Below are positions 35,304 through 42,749 of a stretch of 64,000 bases of DNA, piece after piece. Position 1 is the stretch's first letter. Each line of letters begins with the position of its first letter. Origin of the DNA: Paractinoplanes abujensis (lineage in GTDB: Bacteria > Actinomycetota > Actinomycetes > Mycobacteriales > Micromonosporaceae); the NCBI RefSeq assembly GCF_014204895.1, contig NZ_JACHMF010000001.1:248001-312000 (forward strand), read 5' to 3'. A program made the translations under genes and the position numbers. The notes beneath the pieces were generated by a model. That model made no database searches. It had not been told where the DNA came from and was given only the letters and a program-made list of their open reading frames with translations.

Positions 35304-38300
35304 GGCTGAGACAAGCCGCCGCCATGGGGTTGGCCGCGGTACTGACCATCGGAGTCGCGCCACCACGAGACGCCGCGGCCCAGCAGGCGGCCGCGGCCGC
35401 TCCGGCCAAGCCGGGCGTGCTCGTCTTCTCGGGCGCCGCCGCGGCCCAGCAGGACCCGGTGGTCAAGGCGACCCAGACCATCCAGGAGCTGGCCACCGCG
35501 CAGGGCCTCGAGGCCACGGCCAGCACCGATCCCGCAGTCTTCAGCGCGAGCAGCCTGGCCCGGTACCGGGCCGTCGTGTATCTCTCGGCCGACGGTGTGA
35601 CGCTCACCGGCGTACAGGAAACCGCTCTGAAAAGCTTCGTCAACGCGGGCGGCGGATTCCTCGGCATCGGCGACGCGGCCCGGGCCCAGCTCGACTCGAC
35701 CTGGTTCACCGGCCTGATCGGCACCCGCCCGGCCGGCGCGATCCCCGTGGCCCACCCGGTCGCCGCGGTCACCGCCAGCGGCGAGAACCCGCCCAACGAG
35801 ACCGCGCCCAAGCTCATCGACGGTGACGCCAACACCAAGTGGCTGGTGCGCACGCCGACCGGCTGGGCCCGCTTCGAGCTGGCCGCGCCGACCCGGATCA
35901 CCGCGTACGCGCTGACGTCGGCCAACGACTCGTCGGGGCGCGACCCGAAGGACTGGAAGCTGCAGGGCTCGGCCGACGGGCAGGCCTGGACCGACGTGGA
36001 CTCCCGCGCGGGACAGACGTTCCCGGACCGGTTCCAGATCCGCCGCTTCGACGTGGCGACCCCGGGCGAGTACAAGTTCTACCGGCTGAACATCACCGCC
36101 AACAGTGGCGAGCCGCTGACCCAGCTGGCCGACCTGCGGCTGTTCACCGGCACCACCGAGACACCGGCCCCGCCCGCGGTGGCCCGCTCGGTGGTCGACA
36201 TCCTGGACCGGCAGCACCCCGCCACCGCGGGCCTGCCGCTGACCGTGACGCGCGAGGACCGCTGGTACAACTGGGAGACGAACCCGATCGGGCAGGTGCA
36301 CACCCTGGCCCAGGTCGAGGAGCGGCACTACAACCCGGGCCTGGGCGCCAACGGCCCGTTCCACCCGATCTCGTGGTGCCGTGACTACGACGGCGGGCGT
36401 TCCTTCTACACCGGCATGGGCCACACCGAGGGCTCGTACGGAGAGGAAGCCTTCCGCAAGCACCTGACCGGCGCACTCGGCTGGACCAGCGGCATCACGC
36501 GCGGCGACTGCCAGGCCACGATCGCCTCGAACTACAAGGTCGAGAGGCTCACGGCGGCCAACCAGACCGGCCAGCTCGACCAGATCGGCGAGCCGCACGG
36601 TCTGACCATCGCGCCCGACGGCACGGTGTTCTACGTCGGCAAGGCGGCCTGCCCGACCGGGCCCGTCGTCCCGTGGACCGACCCCAACGTGGGCCTGGGC
36701 TGCGGCACGATCCACTCCTACGACCCGGCCACCAAGCAAGTCAAGCTGCTGACCACTTTGAAGGTCATGGGCAACCGGGGCAGCGGCGACGAGCTGCAGA
36801 AGAACGAGGAGGGGCTGCTCGGCATCGTGCCCGACCCCTCGTTCGCGCAGAACGGCCACCTGTACGTCTACTGGATGCCGCACGAGTCGATCGACCGCGA
36901 GAAGCGCATCGGTCAGCGGACGGTCTCCCGGTTCACCTACTCCGCCGCGAACCAGACCATCGACCAGGGCACCCGCAAGGACCTGCTGAAGTGGCCGGTG
37001 CAGATCCACAGCTGCTGCCACGCGGGTGGTGGCATGGCGTTCGACGACGACGGCAACCTGTACGTCGGTTCCGGTGACAGCAACTCGTCGCAGGGCTCGG
37101 ACGGCTACTCCGGCAACAACTGGACGGCCGAGTACGCGGGCACGTCGTTCCAGGACGCCCGCCGCACGGCCGGCAACACGAACGACCTCAACGGCAAGAT
37201 CATCCGTATTCACCCGGAGGCGGACGGCACCTACACGATCCCGTCGGGCAACCTGTTCCCGCCGGGGACGGCGAAGACCCGCCCGGAGATCTACGTGATG
37301 GGCGTGCGCAACATCGCCCGGCTGCAGATCGACGAGAAGAAGCAGTGGCTGACCGCGGGCTGGGTCGGACCGGACGCGGGTTCGCCGAACCCCGAGCTGG
37401 GCCCGGCCAAGTACGAGACTGCCACGATCATCACCGAGGCGGGCAACCACGGCTGGCCGTACTGCATGGGCAACCGGCAGCCGTACCGGGACCGCAGCAA
37501 CACCGACGCCAAGGTGCTCACCGGCTGGTACGACTGCGACGCCCCGAAGAACGAGTCGCCGCGCAACACCGGCCTGACCGACCTGCCGCCGATCAAGGAC
37601 AACATGATCTGGTACTCGCCCGACGGTGGCGGCCCGGTTTTCCCGAAGCGCGAGGGCAGCGACATCCCGACGTACAAGGCCGCGGACGCGACGTACACGC
37701 AGCCGTACCTGCGCGGCGGCGGCCAGGCCGTGATGTCGGGCCCGACGTACCACCGCGACCTGGTCGACCCCAAGTCGACCGTGGCGTGGCCGTCGTACTG
37801 GAACGACAAGTGGCTCATCGGGGACCAGTCGAACGCGGCCAACCGGGTCGCGGTCACCGTCACCGAGCCGGGTAAGCCGCCGGCGTTCGGCGAGTCGCTG
37901 CGAGCCCTCATCCCGGCCGGCGGCGGAGCCAACCAGCTGCAGTCGTGGATGGACGCCAAGTTCGGGCCGGACGGCGCGCTCTACATGCTCGACTACGCGG
38001 GTGGCTTCTTCAGCCTGCACCCCAACCAGAAGCTGATCCGGATCACCTACTCCGGTGGGGCGCCCACCCCGGCGCCGGCCGCGACGTCGACGGCGGTGCA
38101 GAACAAGCCGCTGACGATCGCGTTCAACGGTTCCCGCTCGGGCGGGTTGTCGTACAAGTGGACGTTCGGCGACGGCGGCACCTCGACCGAGGCCAACCCG
38201 ACGCACACGTACGCCAAGGTCGGCAAGTACACGGCGACGCTGGTGGTGACCTACGCGGGCGGCACGACCTCGACCGTGACGACCACGGTTACCGTGGGCT

Positions 38301-39199
38301 GCGTCGTCGCCGACCCTTCGGCCACCGTACGGCTGGACGACGTGGACACCGGCGTGGCCAACCGGGTCGTCGGCGAGGGCTGCACGATCGACGACCTGAT
38401 CGACGACGAGAGCACCTGGTCGACCCACGACGCGTTCGTCAGGCACGTCTCCGCGGTGACCGCGTCGCTCAAGGGTCTTGTGAGCGACCGTGAGGCGGGT
38501 GCCCTGACCCGGGCGGCGGCGTCCTCGAAGATCGGCACCGAGGGGCACACCGGCTACGTCTCGATCTTCAACGGCACGCCGGAGTCGCTGCAGGACTGGG
38601 CGCAGGCGCCGACCGGGCAGTTCGCGATCACGCCGGACGGGTCGCTGCGGCCCAGCGGCGGGCTCGGAATGCTGTACTACACCAAGCCGTTCCGGGACTT
38701 CTCGCTGACGCTGCAGTTCAAGGACGTCGCACCCGGCGACGGCCGCGCCAACACCGGCGTCTTCACCCGCTTCCCCGACCCCCGGATCCCGCTCGAGCAG
38801 CGGCCCGAGGGTTGCAGCACCGTCGGCTCGGCCCGCACCTCGCAGGCCTGGGTGGCCATCTACTGCGGCCACGAGATCCAGATCTACGACGGCGAGACCG
38901 GTGAGCCGCAGAAGACCGGCTCGATCTACAACTTCGACCCGAACCCGCTGAGCGCCGCGCGGCCCACGGCGAAGAACGTGTGGAACCGGTACGAGATCAA
39001 GGTCGTCGGCCAGCACTACACGATCATTCGGAACGGAGTCGTCATCAACGAGTTCGACAACACGCCCGGCAAGCAGTCCTCGCGGGCCGGTGACCCGCCG
39101 ACCGACCAGCGGCAGTTCCTGGAAGGGCTGATCGGTCTGCAGAACCACGGCGACGCCGACATCGCCGAGTTCCGTGACATCCGGGTGCGTGCCCTGTGA
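35300..39199 (+). CDS. Secreted ThuA / PQQ sugar dehydrogenase / PKD / DUF1080 protein
   Basis: A 1299-aa exported multidomain protein; ATG overlaps the oxidase stop (ATGA) and has GGAGGG upstream. Signal peptide to about 28. A ThuA-like domain (38-150 and 298-398) is split by an F5/8 type C domain at about 157-283. Residues 412-917 are a glucose/sorbosone dehydrogenase-type beta-propeller (IGEPHGLTIAPDG, CCHAGGGMAFDDDGNLYVGSGD), probably PQQ-dependent. A PKD domain follows (920-1000), then a novel 79-residue module (1001-1079), then a DUF1080 beta-jellyroll (1085-1299), related to 3-keto-glycoside hydrolases. The set suggests binding, oxidation and 3-keto-sugar cleavage on one extracellular chain. 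Actual substrate unknown. Confidence 0.88.
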   Translation: MRLRQAAAMGLAAVLTIGVAPPRDAAAQQAAAAAPAKPGVLVFSGAAAAQQDPVVKATQTIQELATAQGLEATASTDPAVFSASSLARYRAVVYLSADGVTLTGVQETALKSFVNAGGGFLGIGDAARAQLDSTWFTGLIGTRPAGAIPVAHPVAAVTASGENPPNETAPKLIDGDANTKWLVRTPTGWARFELAAPTRITAYALTSANDSSGRDPKDWKLQGSADGQAWTDVDSRAGQTFPDRFQIRRFDVATPGEYKFYRLNITANSGEPLTQLADLRLFTGTTETPAPPAVARSVVDILDRQHPATAGLPLTVTREDRWYNWETNPIGQVHTLAQVEERHYNPGLGANGPFHPISWCRDYDGGRSFYTGMGHTEGSYGEEAFRKHLTGALGWTSGITRGDCQATIASNYKVERLTAANQTGQLDQIGEPHGLTIAPDGTVFYVGKAACPTGPVVPWTDPNVGLGCGTIHSYDPATKQVKLLTTLKVMGNRGSGDELQKNEEGLLGIVPDPSFAQNGHLYVYWMPHESIDREKRIGQRTVSRFTYSAANQTIDQGTRKDLLKWPVQIHSCCHAGGGMAFDDDGNLYVGSGDSNSSQGSDGYSGNNWTAEYAGTSFQDARRTAGNTNDLNGKIIRIHPEADGTYTIPSGNLFPPGTAKTRPEIYVMGVRNIARLQIDEKKQWLTAGWVGPDAGSPNPELGPAKYETATIITEAGNHGWPYCMGNRQPYRDRSNTDAKVLTGWYDCDAPKNESPRNTGLTDLPPIKDNMIWYSPDGGGPVFPKREGSDIPTYKAADATYTQPYLRGGGQAVMSGPTYHRDLVDPKSTVAWPSYWNDKWLIGDQSNAANRVAVTVTEPGKPPAFGESLRALIPAGGGANQLQSWMDAKFGPDGALYMLDYAGGFFSLHPNQKLIRITYSGGAPTPAPAATSTAVQNKPLTIAFNGSRSGGLSYKWTFGDGGTSTEANPTHTYAKVGKYTATLVVTYAGGTTSTVTTTVTVGCVVADPSATVRLDDVDTGVANRVVGEGCTIDDLIDDESTWSTHDAFVRHVSAVTASLKGLVSDREAGALTRAAASSKIGTEGHTGYVSIFNGTPESLQDWAQAPTGQFAITPDGSLRPSGGLGMLYYTKPFRDFSLTLQFKDVAPGDGRANTGVFTRFPDPRIPLEQRPEGCSTVGSARTSQAWVAIYCGHEIQIYDGETGEPQKTGSIYNFDPNPLSAARPTAKNVWNRYEIKVVGQHYTIIRNGVVINEFDNTPGKQSSRAGDPPTDQRQFLEGLIGLQNHGDADIAEFRDIRVRAL

Positions 39200-40716
39200 A
39201 ACGGCTTCTTCTCATCCTGGCGTCCCTGATGCTGCTGGCCCCGGCCGCCCCGGCGTACGCGGCCGGCACCCTGACCTGGACGGCCGACGACGGGATCACC
39301 GCCTACAAGTCGGCGCCGACCACGGCGACGGCCGGCGCGACCACCATCGTGTTCGAGAACAGCGCGGCCACCGGCAACACGACCGGCATGCCGCACACGC
39401 TGACCTTCGACACGTCGACCGAGGGCTACAACCACGACGTCAGCCTGAACATCCTGGCCAACCCGTTCGACGCCGGCAATGGGCGGCACGAGGCCACGGT
39501 GACGCTGACCCCGGGCCGGTACCGGTACTTCTGCTCGATCCCGGGGCACAGCACGATGGTCGGCGAGTTCGTGGTCACCGACGGGCCCGGCCCCGACCCC
39601 GACACGACGCCGCCCACGGTGACGGCCGCCGCCGCGGGCACTCAGGACGCTGACGGCAACTACGTCGGCACGGCCACCGTCACGGTGACCGCCGCCGACA
39701 ACACCGGCGGCTCCGGCGTCAAAACCGTCGAGTACTCGCTCGACGGCGGGGCGTTCCAGGCCTACACCGCGCCGGTCGCGGTGACGGCGGCCGGTTCGCA
39801 CACGTTCCGCTCCCGGGCCACGGACAACGCGGGCAACGTGTCGGCCGTCGGCTCACTGTCGTTCGCGGTGGTCGCGCCGGCGCCCGACGAGGACACCACG
39901 CCGCCCACGGTGAATCACACCGTGGCCGGCACCCGGGACACCGACGGCAACTACGTCGGGTCGGCCACGGCCACCCTGACCGCCACCGACGACGACTCCG
40001 GGGTGGACCGCGTCGAGTACTCCCTCGACGGCGCGGCCTTCACGGCGTACACCGCACCGGTCGTCGTCTCCACCGCGGGCATGCACATGCTGCACTACCG
40101 GGCCACCGACAAGGCCGGCAACACCTCGGCCGAGAAGATGGCGCACTTCACGGTGGTGCCCGCGGAGGAGCCCGACACGACCCCGCCGACGGTGGTGGCC
40201 GAGGTCGACGGCGAGGAGAACGAGAACGGCGCGTACGTGGGCCGGGCCACCGTCACGGTGACCGCCAACGACACCGAGTCGGACGTCGCGACGATCCAGT
40301 ACGCGCTCGACGCGGGCGCCTGGCTCGCCTACGCCCAGCCGGTCGTGGTGACCGGGCTCGGTGCCCACACCGTACGGGCCCGGGCCACCGACACGGCGGG
40401 CAACACCTCGCCCGAGCAGACCGTCACCTTCACCGTCGTCGGCACCGGCTCGGACGCCTGCGAGGTGCCCGACACCCGCACCACGGTGATCATCGGCGGC
40501 GACGACACGGGCGTGCCCAACTCCGACACCGGCGACGGGTGCACGATCAACGACCTGATCGACGAGTACGCGTCCTACCCGAACCACGCCGCGTTCGTGC
40601 GGCACGTCGAGACCGTCACCGCCGCGCTGGTGGCCGGCGGCACCCTCACCAAACGGCAGCAGGGGACGATCGTCCGCGCGGCCGCCCGTTCCGACATCGG
40701 CTCCCTCGTTCGATGA
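39196..40716 (+). CDS. Secreted cupredoxin with three Ig-like repeats
   Basis: A 506-aa exported protein; the GTG at 39196 overlaps the previous stop (GTGA). Signal peptide ends near PAYAAG. Residues 23-130 are a plastocyanin-like domain with type 1 copper ligands visible: His in MPHTL and the CSIPGHSTM cluster (Cys, His, Met). Three Ig-like repeats of about 90 residues follow (each DTTPPTV, DGNYVG, VEYSLDG, RATDNAGN). The C-terminus (422-502) is the 80-residue module also found in the preceding protein. A type 1 copper protein encoded between a PQQ dehydrogenase and a multicopper oxidase is a natural electron shuttle; the repeats may tether it. Electron transfer is inferred. Confidence 0.88.
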   Translation: MKRLLLILASLMLLAPAAPAYAAGTLTWTADDGITAYKSAPTTATAGATTIVFENSAATGNTTGMPHTLTFDTSTEGYNHDVSLNILANPFDAGNGRHEATVTLTPGRYRYFCSIPGHSTMVGEFVVTDGPGPDPDTTPPTVTAAAAGTQDADGNYVGTATVTVTAADNTGGSGVKTVEYSLDGGAFQAYTAPVAVTAAGSHTFRSRATDNAGNVSAVGSLSFAVVAPAPDEDTTPPTVNHTVAGTRDTDGNYVGSATATLTATDDDSGVDRVEYSLDGAAFTAYTAPVVVSTAGMHMLHYRATDKAGNTSAEKMAHFTVVPAEEPDTTPPTVVAEVDGEENENGAYVGRATVTVTANDTESDVATIQYALDAGAWLAYAQPVVVTGLGAHTVRARATDTAGNTSPEQTVTFTVVGTGSDACEVPDTRTTVIIGGDDTGVPNSDTGDGCTINDLIDEYASYPNHAAFVRHVETVTAALVAGGTLTKRQQGTIVRAAARSDIGSLVR

Positions 40717-40730
40717 GAGGCAACCACATC

Positions 40731-41693
40731 ATGCGCAAACGTTTCGCGTCCTTCGCCGCCGCCGGTCTGCTGGCCGGCCTGATCCCCGCCGTACCGGCCA
40801 CCGCCGCGCTGGTCACCCACTGCATCGGCACCGGCGGCGCGGTCACCGTGCCCAACGACCTGCTCGTCCCGGCCGGTGAGTCGTGCTCGCTGACCGGCAC
40901 CGTCGTCACCGGCAACATCAGCGTGCAGGCCGGGGCCAACCTGGTCGTGGCGGGCGGCAAGTTCTCGGGCGAGGTGCGGGTGGCCGGCAACGGCTACCTG
41001 GACGCTTCCACGACCACCATCGACGGCCCGGTGATCCTGGCCGCGGGCGGCTACGGCGTTTTCCTCAAGGACGCGTCGAGCGGGACGGTGACCGTACGGG
41101 CCAAGGGCACCACCACGATCGACAGCTTCCTGTTCGTCGAGAACAGCACGATCACCGGCAACGTCAGCGCTCAGGCGGGCGAGGTCCGGCTCGACAACAA
41201 CACGTCGGTCACGGGCAGCCTCAACAGCACGGGCTCGTACTACACCGACGTGCACGACTCGTTCGTCGACGGCGCGCTGTCGGTGCTCAACAGCGCCACC
41301 GGCAGCGTCGTCTGCGGCAGCTCGGTGCGCGGCAAAGCCACGTTCGCCGGCAACCTGGGCGGCGTGCAGCTCGGCCCCAACGGCCCCCTCGACAGCTGCG
41401 CCTCCGGCGGCTTCTTCGGCAAGGACGTGAGCGTCACCAGCACCACCGGCGGCGTCACGGTCGACGACAACATCATCGACGGCACCCTGACGGCCACCGG
41501 CAACAACCCGGCCGCCCAGATCGCCGTCAACAACCGCATCCGCAAGGGCACCGTCACCGACAGCGCCGCGGCCGCGGCCCGCTCGGCGGCGCCCCGCCCC
41601 GCCGCCCCCCGAACGGACGACTCGGCCAAGGCCGAAGAACGCCGCACCGACGCGGTCCAGGAGGCCACGGCCGCCGGTCCCGCCGACCTCTGA
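40731..41693 (+). CDS. Secreted beta-helix-like protein of the copper operon
   Basis: A 320-aa exported protein. I choose ATG 40731 with GAGAGG upstream; ATG 40713 overlaps the previous stop in ATGA and would add six residues. Signal peptide ends near VPATAAL. The body is a regular series of short strand-turn units (TGNISVQAGANLVVAGG, GEVRVAGNGYLDA, GNVSAQAGEVRLDNN) expected to form a right-handed beta-helix, with two Cys late in the body. The C-terminal 45 residues are a charged Ala/Arg/Pro tail. No catalytic motif recognised. Last gene in the operon; possibly a structural or adhesive component. Confidence 0.75.
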   Translation: MRKRFASFAAAGLLAGLIPAVPATAALVTHCIGTGGAVTVPNDLLVPAGESCSLTGTVVTGNISVQAGANLVVAGGKFSGEVRVAGNGYLDASTTTIDGPVILAAGGYGVFLKDASSGTVTVRAKGTTTIDSFLFVENSTITGNVSAQAGEVRLDNNTSVTGSLNSTGSYYTDVHDSFVDGALSVLNSATGSVVCGSSVRGKATFAGNLGGVQLGPNGPLDSCASGGFFGKDVSVTSTTGGVTVDDNIIDGTLTATGNNPAAQIAVNNRIRKGTVTDSAAAAARSAAPRPAAPRTDDSAKAEERRTDAVQEATAAGPADL

Positions 41694-41708
41694 CATCCCT
41701 TCCACCAG

Positions 41709-41742
41709 CCGGCCCCGGACCCGCCCCGGTCCGGGGCCGGCC
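41709..41742. terminator. Strong bidirectional terminator
   Basis: Perfect 14-bp stem (41709-41722 with 41729-41742) and 6-nt loop, 15 nt past the end of the copper operon and facing the convergent ABM gene. Confidence 0.8.
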
Positions 41743-41803
41743 TACGTCCTGTCCTCAGGCAAGGCCATCGCACCGGCTGGATGCGCGGCGCCGACGCTCG
41801 GGT

Positions 41804-42109
41804 TCAGGTTCCGGTCACCTCGAAGTGGGTGACTGTGGTTTCCCGGTCGATGAGGAAGTTGTCGTCGGACGGGTAGAAGACGGCCTGGCTGATGTCGTCG
41901 CCGGCGAAGGCCTTGATCGTGTCGAGGGACTCCCACCAGCTGACGGTGACGACCTCGGTGCGGCCGTCGCCCAGGTCGCGGGTCCACATCTGGGCGTCGA
42001 GGTTGCCGGGAGTGGCCTTGTACTCGGCCATGCCGGTCTCGTCGATGTAGGCCACGTATTCGGTGGCCCGCTCCGACGCGACCCAGCCTCGCCACATTCG
42101 CGCAATCAT
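41804..42109 (-). CDS. ABM-domain protein
   Basis: A 101-aa ABM-fold protein with the family pattern MIARMWRGWV, EYVAYIDETG, EVVTVSWWESLDTIKAFAGDD and a terminal HFEVTG strand. Such proteins are small cytoplasmic dimers of monooxygenase-like fold, commonly of unknown substrate. The gene begins 9 nt after the stop of the 114-aa gene upstream, so both are probably one transcript. It differs clearly from the ABM protein at 1724-2029. Confidence 0.8.
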   Translation of the reverse strand: MIARMWRGWVASERATEYVAYIDETGMAEYKATPGNLDAQMWTRDLGDGRTEVVTVSWWESLDTIKAFAGDDISQAVFYPSDDNFLIDRETTVTHFEVTGT

Positions 42110-42118
42110 CCGCTCAGC

Positions 42119-42463
42119 CTACGGAGTCCGGCTGCGCCACGCGGCGACGGCGAGAACGGTGGCGAAGGCCGCGTCGGCCAGGGCGATCCTGCGCCAGCGC
42201 GGGGAGGCGACGGCCAGGGCCACCCCGGTGGCGGCGTGCAGGGCATCGACGGCCGCGCTGAGCCCGGCAGCCCGGCGACCGGGCACGGCGGTCATGACGA
42301 CGGCCTGCACGAGTTGTCTCGTGCCCAGCACCCGGGCCACTGTCGTCGCCGCGGCAGGGACGGGCGCGCCGGCGGCCCGTCGCAGCAGGGGTTCCGGGAC
42401 CAGCAGCAGGGCGGCGCCCCAGCCGGCACGGGCCGGACCGGTCACCCGGATCGGCTTGGTCAT
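42119..42463 (-). CDS. Small membrane protein upstream of ABM gene
   Basis: A 114-aa protein; ATG 42463 has GAGGAG 5 nt upstream. It has hydrophobic helices at about residues 11-22, 35-60, 66-84 and 93-108, so it is probably an integral membrane protein of 3-4 spans. It ends 9 nt before the ABM gene. Conserved-looking Ala/Val-rich sequence with GTRQLVQAVV; I recognise no family with confidence. Confidence 0.65.
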   Translation of the reverse strand: MTKPIRVTGPARAGWGAALLLVPEPLLRRAAGAPVPAAATTVARVLGTRQLVQAVVMTAVPGRRAAGLSAAVDALHAATGVALAVASPRWRRIALADAAFATVLAVAAWRSRTP

Positions 42464-42749
42464 CCGCACTCCTCGGGTCGGGATTCTCGGGATACGGCTA
42501 CCCGATCTGCCCCCGGTTAGTCGGGGAGGTGGCGGGCCGCGGCTGCCACCTCGGGGCGCAGGGCCGGAGGTCTCGGCGCCGATCCAGGCACGACTCCTGA
42601 CGTTTCTCGCTACCGCGGTCGAGCTGATTGCCCGCACCGAAGGGCTGCTCGCCGCCCGGCCGGCGGTGTGGCGGCCACGGCCGCTCATGCGTACTACGGG
42701 TGAGGAAGACTCCCGGCCCGGCGCAAGAAGTCCGGGCCGGGAGCTGGTG
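42464..42749. other. Intergenic region
   Basis: 286 bp between the 114-aa gene and the end of the glycosidase gene, both minus strand. No convincing gene or hairpin; it should contain the promoter of the ABM pair. Confidence 0.5.

Noticed and set aside
34913..39148. Very long open frame on the minus strand opposite the dehydrogenase fusion
   Set aside because: In DNA this GC-rich the antisense frame stays open by codon bias. Its product is low-complexity Arg/Gly/Val without domains, while the plus strand encodes clear domains.
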